Origin: Streptomyces seoulensis
GTDB taxonomy: Bacteria > Actinomycetota > Actinomycetes > Streptomycetales > Streptomycetaceae
Reading direction: 5' to 3'
Length of the DNA stretch: 64,000 nt
NCBI RefSeq assembly: GCF_022846655.1
Contig: NZ_AP025667.1
Span: forward strand, 186,001 to 250,000
Within the stretch, counting starts at the first letter, position 1, and each line of letters opens with the position of its first letter. Shown in pieces: positions 42,310 through 51,715 of this stretch. Under the pieces are notes generated by a model. The model had not been told where the DNA came from. It ran no database searches and saw nothing but the letters and a program-made list of their open reading frames with translations. A program made the position numbers and the translations under genes.

Positions 42310-44076
42310 ATGACCGGAGACGGTGGAGAGCTCGGCGTGAGGGCCGCGCGTTCGCGCGCGCTGGCAGTGCTGCGCGTGCGCAGCCGGGCGCTGGCCGTGG
42401 CGCTGCTGCCCGCGGCCGCCGAGGTGATCCTGCTGACCGGGGGTGCCACGGGCCAGTTCACCGGTCAGGGATGGGACGCGGCCCGCTGGGCGGTCGGCGT
42501 CCTCGCCGTGCTGGTGCTGCTGGCGGCCGCCGGCATGGCCCTGGTCGTGGCCCGCGCGCGCCCCGCCGCGAGCCCCACGGTCCCGGTGTCGGAGCGGTCC
42601 GCCCCCGACCTGTACCGCATGGTGCGCGACCTGGCCGAGCGCCTCGACGTGCCCGCACCTTCCGCGATAGCGCTCACCCCGGACTGCGACAGTTGGCTGG
42701 AGGACCTCACACACCCGGCCCACGCCCCGCCCATCACGCGCTCCCACGACGAGCCGGTGGTACCCGGCGGCCGCCCCGAGAGGCGGATCGCCGTCCCGGC
42801 GCCGGTGCTCGTCATCGGGTCGCCGTTCCTGTGGTGGATGCGGGTCGCGGAGCTGCGCGCGGTGCTCGCGCCGGTCGTCGCCGGTACGGGACCGTCCGCG
42901 GAGCCGGACATAGCCGCCGCCCGCCGCTTCGTACGCGGGCTCGACGCCGCGGTGGCCGTCGCCGACGCGCCGGGCCGCGGCCCGCTGACCCGGGGCGTGT
43001 ACGCGGCTCTCGGCCGATTGGCCCGGCTGCTGCTGCGCGGCTGCCGGGAGCATGCCGCGCTGATGGAGCGCGGGGTCGCCACGGCCGCCGCCGAGCGCGC
43101 CAGGTCGGTGGACTACGGCCCCCGGATCGCCGCCCAGGAGCAGGTCGGGCTGGCGTACGCGGGCTGGGACCGGCTGCTGACCAAGGTGGCGCTGCCCGCC
43201 TGGCGGATGGGCCGCTGGCCCTCCCGGCTGGACGTCGGCGTGGCCGCCGCGCTGACCGAGCTGTCCCGGCGCGACCGGCTGGCCGACGGTTTCGCCGCCC
43301 GGCTCGGCGAGCGTCCCGCGTGCGATCTGCTGGAGGAGCCCGGCGCGGTGGACGAGGCCGTGTCGCTGCTCACCGCCCGCCTCTTCCACGGCGGCCCCGC
43401 CGAGCCGGGCCCCCGCTGGGCGCCGGTGGACTGGCAGGCGTACCCCGAGGAGGTCGTGGACCGCACCTGGCGCGCGGAGGCGGCCCGGCTGCACCGGGTC
43501 CTGGACTCCCTGGGCGTCAGCCCCAGCCTCGACCCCGCCACCCCCGACCCCGGCGGACCCACCCTGGCCCGCGTCCTGGACCACCTCACCGACCACAGCG
43601 CCGAGCCCGTCCCCACGGTCCCGGCCCCCGCCCCACCCCTGGACAGCGCCGACCCGGACCACGATCCGGACCCCGATCCCGCCACCGAGCGCAGCGCGCT
43701 CCTCGCGGCCGGGCTCAGCGCCGCGCTGGCCCGTGAGGAGGGGGCCGCGCCGCAGGGCGCGCGGGCGCAGGGCCCGGACAGCGCGCTGTGGGAGGACGGC
43801 GACCTGCCGCTGTTCCCGCTGCAACCGCCGCGCACGGGACGGGAACTGCTCGCCGCGCACATCACCGCGATGATCTGCTGCGCCGCCGTCGACACCGCCG
43901 GAGCCGCCCCCGGCCTGGACTGGCTGGACGGCCCCACCCTGCTGCTGGACGGCGAGCGCGCCGTCGATCTCGCGCCGAAGGTGCTCAGCCTGATCGAGGA
44001 GGGCGATCCGGGCCCGCTGCGCGCCTGGCTGGCGGAGGCCGGGATACGACCGGAGAAGCCGGTCCGGCTGATCTGA
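42310..44076 (+). CDS. conserved membrane-anchored hypothetical protein
   Basis: 588 aa. Two N-terminal helices (about 27-46 and 60-82) and then a large cytoplasmic-type region. The middle (about 150-330) contains VLVIGSPFLWWMRVAELRAVLAPVVAGTG and a helix-rich stretch with YAGWDRLLTKVALPAWRMG, suggestive of an M48-like membrane peptidase relative that lacks the HExxH motif. It ends in a Pro/Asp-rich linker and a C-terminal domain (LLAAHITAMICCAAVDTAGAA). I do not recognise a family. It lies between purD and purC in an order I recall as conserved. Confidence 0.8.
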   Translation: MTGDGGELGVRAARSRALAVLRVRSRALAVALLPAAAEVILLTGGATGQFTGQGWDAARWAVGVLAVLVLLAAAGMALVVARARPAASPTVPVSERSAPDLYRMVRDLAERLDVPAPSAIALTPDCDSWLEDLTHPAHAPPITRSHDEPVVPGGRPERRIAVPAPVLVIGSPFLWWMRVAELRAVLAPVVAGTGPSAEPDIAAARRFVRGLDAAVAVADAPGRGPLTRGVYAALGRLARLLLRGCREHAALMERGVATAAAERARSVDYGPRIAAQEQVGLAYAGWDRLLTKVALPAWRMGRWPSRLDVGVAAALTELSRRDRLADGFAARLGERPACDLLEEPGAVDEAVSLLTARLFHGGPAEPGPRWAPVDWQAYPEEVVDRTWRAEAARLHRVLDSLGVSPSLDPATPDPGGPTLARVLDHLTDHSAEPVPTVPAPAPPLDSADPDHDPDPDPATERSALLAAGLSAALAREEGAAPQGARAQGPDSALWEDGDLPLFPLQPPRTGRELLAAHITAMICCAAVDTAGAAPGLDWLDGPTLLLDGERAVDLAPKVLSLIEEGDPGPLRAWLAEAGIRPEKPVRLI

Positions 44077-44367
44077 GGCCACCCCCACGAGTGGCCACCG
44101 GACGCCAGGGGTCCCACCCGTGCCCCGGTGTAACGGAGCAGGGTCTTCCACTTCAGGCCAATTCGCAACGAACAGTGACCGGAGTCGTGCGTTATGTGAT
44201 GTGCTGGGACCGGCACGCACATGGCACGGGCATACGACACACGCCCGCACGGCCGAGCGATCCGGCGCACCGAGCACACCCGAGACGGCACGCGACGGCA
44301 CCGGGCCCGGTCCTGGCACCACAGACAACGCCATAAAGGCAACGGGGGCACGAGGGAGGGGGCGTCC

Positions 44368-45876
44368 ATGACCTCGGATCACATCCGCCGCTGGGAGTCG
44401 GGAGCGCTCGCGCACGCCGTCACCGATCCCTTCGGCCAGGGCCCGGTCCCCTGGCTGCGCGGCAGCGAGACCTACTTCGACGACACCGGCCAGGTGGTCC
44501 CCTGGTACGTCGACACCACCCAGCCGGCCACCACCCGGCCCGGCCGTCCCGGCGCACCGCGCGTCCCGGCCCCGCGCTCGGCCGGCCCCGGCCCGCGCTC
44601 GGCCGACGACGTGGGCCGCCAGATCAAGGGGTTCGCGTCCACCGGCGCGGTCGCGCCCGGCGAGGCGATCGACTTCCACATCACGGTCGACCCGCCGCAG
44701 GAGTTCAGCGTCGACATCTACCGGATCGGCCATTACGCCGGTCACGGCGCCGCCAAGATCACCACCAGCCCCCGGCTCTCCGGCATCGTCCAGACCCCGC
44801 CGCTGGCCGCCGACCGCACCGTCTCCTGCCACCACTGGTGGCTGTCCTGGCGCCTGCAGGTGCCCGCGGAGTGGCGTGTCGGGGCGTACGTGGCCGTCCT
44901 CACCACCGCCGACGGCTACCGCTCCCACGTGCCCTTCACGGTCCGCGACGACGAGCCCGCCGACCTGCTCCTGCTGCTCCCCGACATCACCTGGCAGGCG
45001 TACAACCTGTACCCGGAGGACGGCCGTACGGGCGCCAGCCTCTACCACGCCTGGGACGAGAAGGGGGCTCTCCTCGGCGAGGCCGACGCCGCCACCACCG
45101 TCTCCTTCGACCGCCCGTACGCCGGCGCGGGCCTGCCCCTGCACGTCGGCCACGCCTACGACTTCATCCGCTGGGCCGAGCGCTACGGCTACGACCTCGC
45201 CTACGCCGACGCCCGCGATCTGCACGCGGGCCGTGTCGACCCCACCCGGTACCGGGGCCTGGTCTTCCCCGGCCACGACGAGTACTGGTCGGTCCCGATG
45301 CGCCGGGCGGTGGAGGAGGCCCGCGACCGGGGCACCTCGCTGGTCTTCCTGTCGGCCAACACCATGTACTGGCAGGTGGAGTTGTCGCCCTCCGCGTCCG
45401 GGGTGCCGGACCGGCTGCTGACCTGCCGCAAGCGCAAGGGCCCCGGAAAGCCGGTGCTGTGGCGGGAGATCGACCGCCCCGAGCAGCAGTTGATCGGCAT
45501 CCAGTACGCGGGCCGGGTGCCCGAGCCGCATCCGCTGATCGTCCGCAACGCCGACCACTGGCTCTGGGACGCCACCGGTGCCCGCGAGGGCGACGAGATC
45601 CCGGGCCTGGTCGCGGGCGAGGCGGACCGGTACTTCCCGCGCACCGCCCTGCCCGAGCACGAGGAGCGGGTACTGCTCGCGCACTCCCCGTACACCGACG
45701 GCGAGGGCGTCCGGCGCCACCAGGAGACCTCCCTGTACCGCGCCCCGTCCGGCGCCTGGGTCTTCGCCTCCGGCACCTTCGCCTGGTCCCCGTCGCTGGA
45801 CCGGCCCGGCCATGTGGACGCCCGTGTCCAGCGGGCCACCGCCAACCTGCTGGACCGCATCTGCAAGCGGGACTGA
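44368..45876 (+). CDS. N,N-dimethylformamidase beta-subunit-like secreted-type domain protein
   Basis: 502 aa; ATG 44368 with GGGAGGGGG upstream. Residues about 80-180 form a beta-sandwich ([31 protein letters not shown]). The remainder has a glutamine-amidotransferase-like fold with [36 protein letters not shown] and [11 protein letters not shown], as in the dimethylformamidase large subunit. GHDEYW is the signature. No signal peptide. The true substrate is unknown; dimethylformamide itself is unlikely. A 291-bp non-coding gap precedes it. Confidence 0.85.
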   Translation: MTSDHIRRWESGALAHAVTDPFGQGPVPWLRGSETYFDDTGQVVPWYVDTTQPATTRPGRPGAPRVPAPRSAGPGPRSADDVGRQIKGFASTGAVAPGEAIDFHITVDPPQEFSVDIYRIGHYAGHGAAKITTSPRLSGIVQTPPLAADRTVSCHHWWLSWRLQVPAEWRVGAYVAVLTTADGYRSHVPFTVRDDEPADLLLLLPDITWQAYNLYPEDGRTGASLYHAWDEKGALLGEADAATTVSFDRPYAGAGLPLHVGHAYDFIRWAERYGYDLAYADARDLHAGRVDPTRYRGLVFPGHDEYWSVPMRRAVEEARDRGTSLVFLSANTMYWQVELSPSASGVPDRLLTCRKRKGPGKPVLWREIDRPEQQLIGIQYAGRVPEPHPLIVRNADHWLWDATGAREGDEIPGLVAGEADRYFPRTALPEHEERVLLAHSPYTDGEGVRRHQETSLYRAPSGAWVFASGTFAWSPSLDRPGHVDARVQRATANLLDRICKRD

Positions 45877-45946
45877 CCCTGCCACCAGCCCGATCACCGG
45901 CATACGGGAGAATCGAGGCAGTTGGACAGAACCACGGGGAGGAACC

Positions 45947-46846
45947 GTGTCCGGATTCGTAGAAAAGCCCGAGCCGATCCAGGTTCCGGGGCTGGTGCAC
46001 CTGCACACCGGCAAGGTGCGCGAGCTGTACCGCGACGCGGCGGGCGACCTCGTGATGGTCGCCAGCGACCGCATCTCCGCGTACGACTGGGTGCTGCCCA
46101 CCGAGATCCCCGACAAGGGCCGGGTGCTCACCCAGTTGTCGCTGTGGTGGTTCGACCAGCTCCGCGACCTGGCGCCCAACCACGTCATCAGCACCGAGCT
46201 GCCCGAGGGCGCCCCCGCCGACTGGGCCGGCCGCACCCTGGTCTGCAAGTCGCTGGACATGGTCCCGGTGGAGTGCGTGGCCCGCGGCTACCTGACCGGC
46301 TCCGGCCTCGCGGAGTACCGGGAGTCCCGTACGGTCTGCGGGCTCGCGCTGCCCGAGGGCCTGGTCGACGGCTCGGAGCTGCCCGGCCCGATCTTCACCC
46401 CGGCCACCAAGGCCGAGGTCGGCGAGCACGACGAGAACGTCTCCTACGAGGAGGTGGCCCGCCAGGTCGGCCCCGAGACCGCCGCCCAGCTCCGCCAGGC
46501 CACCCTCGCGGTGTACGCCCGCGCCCGTGACATCGCCCGTGACCGGGGGATCGTGCTCGCGGACACCAAGTTCGAGTTCGGCTTCGACGGCAGCGACCTG
46601 GTCCTCGCCGACGAGGTGCTCACCCCGGACTCGTCCCGCTTCTGGCCCGCCGAGACCTATGAGCCGGGCCACGCCCAGCCGTCGTACGACAAGCAGTTCG
46701 TGCGGGACTGGCTGACCGGCCCCGAGTCCGGCTGGGACCGCAAGAGCGAGCAGCCCCCGCCCGCGCTGCCCGAGGAGGTCGTGGCGGCGACCCGCGCCAA
46801 GTACATCGAGGCGTACGAGCGGCTGACCGGCACCCGCTGGTCCTAG
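45947..46846 (+). CDS. purC: phosphoribosylaminoimidazole-succinocarboxamide synthase (SAICAR synthase)
   Basis: 299 aa; GTG 45947 with GGGGAGG 4 bases upstream. [35 protein letters not shown] at the N-terminus, [13 protein letters not shown] and DTKFEFGFD are the PurC signatures for ATP and CAIR binding. It catalyses addition of aspartate to CAIR in purine synthesis. Length typical for actinobacterial PurC. No pur element as clear as those before purD and purS was found upstream. Confidence 0.97.
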   Translation: MSGFVEKPEPIQVPGLVHLHTGKVRELYRDAAGDLVMVASDRISAYDWVLPTEIPDKGRVLTQLSLWWFDQLRDLAPNHVISTELPEGAPADWAGRTLVCKSLDMVPVECVARGYLTGSGLAEYRESRTVCGLALPEGLVDGSELPGPIFTPATKAEVGEHDENVSYEEVARQVGPETAAQLRQATLAVYARARDIARDRGIVLADTKFEFGFDGSDLVLADEVLTPDSSRFWPAETYEPGHAQPSYDKQFVRDWLTGPESGWDRKSEQPPPALPEEVVAATRAKYIEAYERLTGTRWS

Positions 46847-46854
46847 GACGAGAA

Positions 46855-46882
46855 AAGCCCCCCGGTGAGAACCGGGGGGCTT
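46855..46882. terminator. terminator between purC and tRNA-Gly(GCC)
   Basis: AAGCCCCCCGGT-GAGA-ACCGGGGGGCTT; serves purC and the opposing tRNA. Confidence 0.8.
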
Positions 46883-46890
46883 CTTCATGG

Positions 46891-46963
46891 AGCGGACGAC
46901 GAGGCTCGAACTCGCGACCTCAACCTTGGCAAGGTTGCGCTCTACCAACTGAGCTACGTCCGC
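46891..46963 (-). tRNA. tRNA-Gly(GCC), copy 1
   Basis: 73-nt tRNA, acceptor GCGGACG/CGTCCGC, discriminator T, anticodon GCC. Identical to the copy at 50698-50770. CCA not encoded. Confidence 0.96.
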
Positions 46964-46986
46964 AGTGCGCCGTGGCGCGGAGCCAA

Positions 46987-47601
46987 CTATACCCAACCCC
47001 GGTCCCGTGCGAGACGCACCGCGGTGTGCCGGTTCTCCGCGCCCAGCTTGGTGACGGCCGAGGAGAGATAGTTCCGTACCGTCCCCGGCGACAGCGCGGC
47101 CCGCTCGGCGATCTCCGTGACCGGTGCCCCGTCGGCCGCCAGTTCCAGCACCTCGGCCTCCCGCGCGGTCAGCGGGGAGTCGCCGGCGGAGATCGCGTCG
47201 GCGGCCAACTCGGGGTCGACGTACCGGCTTCCGGCGTGCACGGTCCGGATGATCTCGGCGAGCCGCTCGGCGCTGACCGTCTTCGGGACGAACCCGCGCA
47301 CACCCGCCGCCAGCGCCCGCTTCAGATGCCCGGGGCGCCCGTGCCCGGTCACGATCAGCACCTGGCAACCGGGCAGTTCGGCCCGCAGGGATGTGGCCAC
47401 CCTCACACCGTCGGCACCCGGCATCTGGAGATCCAGCACGGCCACGTCGGGCTCGTGCGCCCGTGCCATCGCCAGCGCTTCGGGCCCGCTCGCCGCCTCC
47501 GCGACGACCAGCAGGTCGTCCTCCAGCGAGAGCAGCGCGGCCAGCGCGCCCCGGATCAGATGCTCGTCGTCGGCCAGCAGCAGCCGCACCGGCCCGCTCA
47601 T
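46987..47601 (-). CDS. NarL/FixJ-family response regulator
   Basis: 204 aa. Receiver with D11-D12, phosphoacceptor D57 (VAVLDLQMPGADG) and K106 (GFVPKTVS); LuxR-type HTH (LTAREAEVLELAADGAPVTEIAERAALSPGTVRNYLSSAVTKLG). ATG overlaps the kinase stop by 4 bases. Last gene of an operon ATPase-permease-kinase-regulator, so it probably controls its own ABC exporter, like DesKR/DrrAB-type units. Confidence 0.95.
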   Translation of the reverse strand: MSGPVRLLLADDEHLIRGALAALLSLEDDLLVVAEAASGPEALAMARAHEPDVAVLDLQMPGADGVRVATSLRAELPGCQVLIVTGHGRPGHLKRALAAGVRGFVPKTVSAERLAEIIRTVHAGSRYVDPELAADAISAGDSPLTAREAEVLELAADGAPVTEIAERAALSPGTVRNYLSSAVTKLGAENRHTAVRLARDRGWV

Positions 47602-48830
47602 GCGGACACCCGGCCCATCGGCACCCGCGCCTCGAGCCGGAACCGGCCCTCGCCGACGAGCCCCGCCGTCAGCGTGCCCTCGACGGCGGCCAGCCGCTCC
47701 CGCAGCCCGACCAGACCGGAGCCGCCGGCCTTCTCCGGTTCTCCGGCGCCGTCGTTCTCCACCGTCAGCACCACATGTCCCTTCCGTGTCACCAGTTCCA
47801 CCGCGCAGTGCCCCGCGTCCCCGTGCCGCAGCACGTTGGTGGCCGCCTCACGCACCACCCAGGCCAGCGCGGACTGCACCGGGACCGGCAACGCCGCGTT
47901 CTCGGCGGTCACCTCGCACACGATCCCCGCAGCACCCAACACACCCTTGGCTCCCGCGAGTTCGGCCACGAGGTCGGCCTCCCGGTAGCCGCGTACGACC
48001 TCCCGCACCTCGCGCTGCGACTCCTGCGCGATGCGCTGGACCTCGATCATCTGCTCCACCGCCTCCGGCCGCCCGCGCCGGGCCAACTGGACGGCCAGCT
48101 CGCTCTTCAGAGAGATCACCGAGAGGTTCCGGCCCAGCACGTCGTGCAGGTCCCGCCCGAACCGCAGCCGCTCCTCCGCCACGGCGAGCCGTGCCTCCAC
48201 CTCCCGGGCCCGCTCGGCTTCCCAGAGCACGGAGAGGGTCCAAGCGCCGCTGCGGCCGGCACCCAGGGCCAGCAGGAAGCCGAAGGCGGCCACGAGACCG
48301 GCGCCCAGGATCCTGCCGCCGCTGTCAGGCTGGACGAGCGCGGTCGCGGTGACCACCACGCCGGCGAGCACGACCACCTTGCGCAGGTAGTCCCGGACCG
48401 GCACCACCAGCGCGTACGGCAGGCCGAACGGCGTCAGCACCGCCCCCAAGGCGAGCCTGGCCGTCACCGCTTCGACACCGTCCACCGCCGCCAGCGCCAC
48501 GATCAGCGCGAGGGCGGCGCCGAGCAGCACCCACGAGCCCCACAGCACCGGACCGGGCTGCCCGGTGCGCCCGAGGTAGCGGCCGAGCGCGGGCCGGATG
48601 AGGCGGTTGGCCTCCACGCACTGCAGCACGGCCACGACGACCAGGGACGCGCCGAGCACGAGCGGCACCGGCCGGTGATGCAGACCGCCGATCAGGGGCA
48701 TCAGCAGCCAGCTCACCGAGAGCAGCCACGGCGTCAGATGCCACATGCCGAGGGTGGTCAGCTCCACCCGCTCCGCCTTGCTCCGCGCCCGCCAGTGCCG
48801 CTCGCGCAGCCCCCGCATCCGGCCCAGCAT
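47598..48830 (-). CDS. DesK-type sensor histidine kinase
   Basis: 410 aa; ATG 48830. About six N-terminal membrane helices (30-190) with almost no extracytoplasmic loop, so it likely senses within the membrane. HisKA_3 with H229 (RFGRDLHDVLGRNLSVISLKSELA) and a HATPase_c end (VREAATNVLRHGDAGHCAVELV; GSGLVGLRERLAAVEGTL). Partner of the regulator at 46987. Lies 17 bases after the permease gene. Confidence 0.94.
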   Translation of the reverse strand: MLGRMRGLRERHWRARSKAERVELTTLGMWHLTPWLLSVSWLLMPLIGGLHHRPVPLVLGASLVVVAVLQCVEANRLIRPALGRYLGRTGQPGPVLWGSWVLLGAALALIVALAAVDGVEAVTARLALGAVLTPFGLPYALVVPVRDYLRKVVVLAGVVVTATALVQPDSGGRILGAGLVAAFGFLLALGAGRSGAWTLSVLWEAERAREVEARLAVAEERLRFGRDLHDVLGRNLSVISLKSELAVQLARRGRPEAVEQMIEVQRIAQESQREVREVVRGYREADLVAELAGAKGVLGAAGIVCEVTAENAALPVPVQSALAWVVREAATNVLRHGDAGHCAVELVTRKGHVVLTVENDGAGEPEKAGGSGLVGLRERLAAVEGTLTAGLVGEGRFRLEARVPMGRVSA

Positions 48831-48847
48831 CCCGTCTCCCCCCGGTG

Positions 48848-49636
48848 TCAGCGGCGCGGTTCCCAGCGGAACCAGCGCCTCGCGGCGAACACTGCCACGA
48901 CCGCCCAGGCCAGCGCGGTCGCCGTGGCGCCCAGTGCCTCGTACGCGCTCAGGTGCCCGGTCCAGCCGCCGCGGACCAGGCGGATCGCCGGGGAGAGCGG
49001 GAGGAGTTCACAGATGTCGGCGAGCCGGTCGGGCATGGCCTCGGTCGGGAACATGATGCCGGAGCCGAGCATGGAGGCGAACACCACCGGCAGCGCGGTC
49101 ACCTGGGCGCTCTCCGCGCTGCGGGTGAAGGAGGCGGTCAGCGCGGCCAGGGCGGCGCTGGTGACCAGCCCGGCCACCAGCCCGAGCAGCGCCAGGTGCG
49201 GTGCCTTCGGCGGGCCGAGACGCAGCAGTGCCGTGCAGCCGGCGCAGAGCAGCAGCGCCTGGGCGAGCCCGAGGGCCAGGGCGGGCAGGGCGGTCCCGGT
49301 GAGGATCTCGGGGTCGGAGAGTTCGCCGGTGCGCAGCCGCTTGAGGACGAGTTCCTCGCGGCGGGCGACGTAGGCGTTGACCAGGGAGGCGTAGACCGCG
49401 AAGAGGAAGGTGAAGCCGACGGCGGCGGGCAGCATGACCGTGCCGACGCTGAGCCCGAGCTTCTCCAGTTCCAGTCGGTCGATGGCCTGCCGTGCGGTGA
49501 AGGGCAGGGTGAGCGGCACGACCAGCGCGGTGAGCACCACACCCTTGTTGCGGCCGAGCAGGGTGAGTTCGGCGCGGGCCAGCGCGCCCAGCCGCCGGGC
49601 CGCTCCGTTTCCGATGGACAGTGCCGTGCCGCTCAT
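48848..49636 (-). CDS. ABC-2 type transporter permease
   Basis: 262 aa; ATG 49636 overlaps the ATPase stop by 4 bases. Six-helix ABC-2 permease: an N-terminal amphipathic helix (LARAELTLLGRNKGVVLTALVVPL), NAYVARREELVLKRLRTGELSDPEILTG in the loop typical of this family, and ITRFSRSAESAQ-like motif TASFTRSAESAQVTALPVVF. Works with the ATPase at 49633 as a drug or lipid exporter. Confidence 0.92.
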   Translation of the reverse strand: MSGTALSIGNGAARRLGALARAELTLLGRNKGVVLTALVVPLTLPFTARQAIDRLELEKLGLSVGTVMLPAAVGFTFLFAVYASLVNAYVARREELVLKRLRTGELSDPEILTGTALPALALGLAQALLLCAGCTALLRLGPPKAPHLALLGLVAGLVTSAALAALTASFTRSAESAQVTALPVVFASMLGSGIMFPTEAMPDRLADICELLPLSPAIRLVRGGWTGHLSAYEALGATATALAWAVVAVFAARRWFRWEPRR

Positions 49637-50571
49637 GCCGCCGCCTCCCGCTCTCCGGCGATCCCGAGGAACGCCTCCTCCAGTGACGCCGACCGCATGT
49701 CCAGGCCGTGCAGCCGCACCCCGGCCCCCTGTGCCCAGGCCAGCACGCCGGTGGCCGACCGCTGGAGCTCGCGGGTGCTGAGCCGGACGGCACGCCCCCT
49801 GATCTTGTGGGCGCAGACGCCGAGTTCGGCCAGCGGAGGCAGGTCGCCGGGGAAGTACCCCTCGGGCAGCCGGAAGGAGATGCTGGCCGGGCGGTCCGCG
49901 GTGACCTCGGCCGGGGTGCCGGAGACGGCGATACGGCCCTCGTGCAGGATCGCCAGCCGGTCGGCCAGGCCCTCCGCTTCTTCCAGATAGTGCGTGGTGA
50001 GCAGCACGGTCGTGCCGGTGTCGCGCAGCGAGCGCACCAACTCCCAGGTGTCCCGGCGGCCTTCGGCGTCCAGTCCGGTGGTGGGCTCGTCCAGGAACAG
50101 CACCTCGGGGTCGCCGAGCAGGGCGAGCGCCAGGTCGAGGCGCCGCCGCTCCCCGCCGGACAACTGCTTGATCCGTACGCGGGTCCGCCCGGTGAGGCCG
50201 ACCCGGTCCAGTGCCTCCGCCCCGGAACGGGCGCCGCTGGTGCAGCCCGCCCACATGCGGACGGTCTCGGCGACGGTGAGGTCGGAGGGGAAGCCGCCCT
50301 CCTGGAGCATCACGCCGGTGCGCGGGCGTACGGCGGCCCGCTCGGCGTAGGGGTCGTGGCCGAGGACCTTCACCCGGCCCCCGGCGGGTTCCGCGAGGCC
50401 CTCCAGCAGTTCGACGGTGGAGGTCTTGCCCGCGCCGTTGGTGCCGAGCAGGGCGAAGATCTCGGCGCGGGCCACGGAGAAGGTGATGCCGCGCACGGCC
50501 TCGAACCCGTCGCCGTAGACCCGCCGCAGATCGGTGACCTCGATCACAGGGGAGTGTGGGGTGCTGTCCAT
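49633..50571 (-). CDS. DrrA-like ABC transporter ATP-binding protein
   Basis: 312 aa. Walker A GTNGAGKT at 43-50, signature LSGGERRR, Walker B EVLFLDEPTTGLD, His switch LLTTHYLEEAEGLADR. The C-terminal extension (about 225-310) is the DUF4162-like domain of drug-export ATPases. First gene of the four-gene operon with permease, kinase and regulator. The ligand or drug is unknown. Upstream lies the second tRNA-Gly(GCC). Confidence 0.95.
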   Translation of the reverse strand: MDSTPHSPVIEVTDLRRVYGDGFEAVRGITFSVARAEIFALLGTNGAGKTSTVELLEGLAEPAGGRVKVLGHDPYAERAAVRPRTGVMLQEGGFPSDLTVAETVRMWAGCTSGARSGAEALDRVGLTGRTRVRIKQLSGGERRRLDLALALLGDPEVLFLDEPTTGLDAEGRRDTWELVRSLRDTGTTVLLTTHYLEEAEGLADRLAILHEGRIAVSGTPAEVTADRPASISFRLPEGYFPGDLPPLAELGVCAHKIRGRAVRLSTRELQRSATGVLAWAQGAGVRLHGLDMRSASLEEAFLGIAGEREAAA

Positions 50572-50662
50572 GGCTCCAGCGTCCCGGCGGTCCGGCCCGG
50601 CCGGCAGTGCGCGGTGTCATCGGCTGCCATGACAAATGTCAGAGCGGGCGGGGGGCATACAA

Positions 50663-50692
50663 AAAAGCCCCGGTCCGAAGACCGGGGCTTTT
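50663..50692 (-). terminator. terminator of tRNA-Gly(GCC) copy 2
   Basis: AAAAGCCCCGGT-CCGAAG-ACCGGGGCTTTT; on the minus strand it ends in T-rich sequence (TTTTTT). Confidence 0.8.
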
Positions 50693-50697
50693 CGCTG

Positions 50698-50770
50698 AGC
50701 GGACGACGAGGCTCGAACTCGCGACCTCAACCTTGGCAAGGTTGCGCTCTACCAACTGAGCTACGTCCGC
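50698..50770 (-). tRNA. tRNA-Gly(GCC), copy 2
   Basis: 73 nt, base-for-base identical to 46891-46963; anticodon GCC. Confidence 0.96.
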
Positions 50771-50849
50771 ACTGCTCCCGACCGGCTCCCACCGATCGGT
50801 GCGAGCACCAGCCTACCTGATCCAAAAGGATGGTCATGACCGGTGCCAG

Positions 50850-50921
50850 AGCGGGTGACAGGAATCGCACACTGCGCCTCCCCCCTGGAAGGGGGGTGTT
50901 CTACTACTGAACTACACCCGC
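50850..50921 (-). tRNA. tRNA-Gly(TCC)
   Basis: 72 nt: acceptor GCGGGTG/CACCCGC, discriminator T, anticodon stem CCCCC/GGGGG with loop CTTCCAG, anticodon TCC. The T arm (GTGTGCGATTCCTGTCAC region) is somewhat irregular, but the overall fold holds. Confidence 0.9.
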
Positions 50922-51078
50922 ACGCTCCGTGGGTTTCGGCCTTCCGGCCTCGCCCCTCGGCGTGTCCCAGACATTAGCCGATCAGCAGGGGGGTTGCGCA
51001 AGTCGGTTCCCCCCGAGGTCAGGTGAACGAGTCTCAGGGCCCGGCGTGCGGAGCCCTGAGGGGTCGTCCCGTACGGGC

Positions 51079-51396
51079 TCAGCGGGCGGCGCTGAACGCC
51101 TCGTAGACCTTCTTGGGGATGCGGCCGCGCGCGGGCACGTCCATCTTGTTCGCCTGGGCCCAGGCGCGGATGGCCGACGGGTCGGGGGCGACCTCGGTCT
51201 GCTTGTACGCCTTGCCGGACCGGGCGCGCTTGCGGCCGGCCTCCACGTAGGGCGCGAGCGCCTTGCGCAGTTTCTTGGCGTTGGTTTCGTTCAGGTCGAT
51301 CTCGTACGACTTGCCGTCGAGTCCGAAGGCGATCGTTTCCGCCGCTTCCGAGCCGTCGATGTCGTCGAAGAGCGTGACCACGACCTTTTGCGCCAC
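51079..51396 (-). CDS. lsrL: Lsr2-like nucleoid protein
   Basis: 105 aa. N-terminal dimerisation domain (MAQKVVVTLFDDIDGSEAAETIAFGLDGKSYEIDLNETNAKKLRKAL) and C-terminal AT-hook-like DNA-binding part (AIRAWAQANKMDVPARGRIPKKVYEAF) with the RGR minor-groove motif. Xenogeneic silencers of this type bind AT-rich DNA. Streptomyces carry two copies; position next to purSQL fits LsrL (SCO4076 in S. coelicolor, from memory). The gap upstream contains AT-rich patches that it might bind. Confidence 0.93.
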   Translation of the reverse strand: MAQKVVVTLFDDIDGSEAAETIAFGLDGKSYEIDLNETNAKKLRKALAPYVEAGRKRARSGKAYKQTEVAPDPSAIRAWAQANKMDVPARGRIPKKVYEAFSAAR

Positions 51397-51715
51397 GGAT
51401 ATCGGTCCCTTCGTGCGGCACGTCGATACGGTTCACCGGCTTCACCGGCAATGACGTGCCGAGTATCGGCTATTGCCAATTCATTTGTACAGTGCGCGGC
51501 AATGAAATGGGAAGCCCCACTGAATACGTCCGCGTGTCCGGACTCAATAGGCATCACGGACGGCCCGCAGAACTTTCCCAGAAATTTCCACCAAGGCCCG
51601 TGTTCGACACCCGATCGTGATGCGGGTCACGTAGAAACCTCCAACTCTACCCGCGTAGAAATTTTGTACGGGTAGTCTGAAGGAACCTGCTCAGCACCAC
51701 ACACCGGGAGTGCCA
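51397..51715. promoter_or_regulatory. lsrL/purS divergent control region
   Basis: 319 bp without a gene. Near lsrL it holds the AT-rich dyad TTCATT...AATGAA (about 51480-51506). Near purS it holds a conserved element (51630-51646), a TCTAC-CCGC-GTAGA dyad (51645-51658) and TACCCG...CGGGTA arms (about 51648-51675), with -10-like TAGTCT at 51673-51678. Confidence 0.6.
51630..51646 (+). promoter_or_regulatory. pur-associated 17-base element upstream of purS
   Basis: CGTAGAAACCTCCAACT, one base different from the purD element at 40692-40708. Here it is extended to the dyad GTAGA-N10-TCTAC. Ends 26 bases before the -10-like TAGTCT and 69 before the purS GTG. Confidence 0.6.

Noticed and set aside
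45915..45935. Possible pur element upstream of purC (AGTTGGACAGAACCACG, reverse orientation)
   Set aside because: Only about 11 of 17 positions agree with the reverse complement of the purD/purS element, too weak to claim.
42181..46260. 1359-aa minus-strand open frame
   Set aside because: It runs antisense to a conserved gene, the dimethylformamidase-like gene and purC, with Gly/Arg/Pro shadow composition and no RBS.
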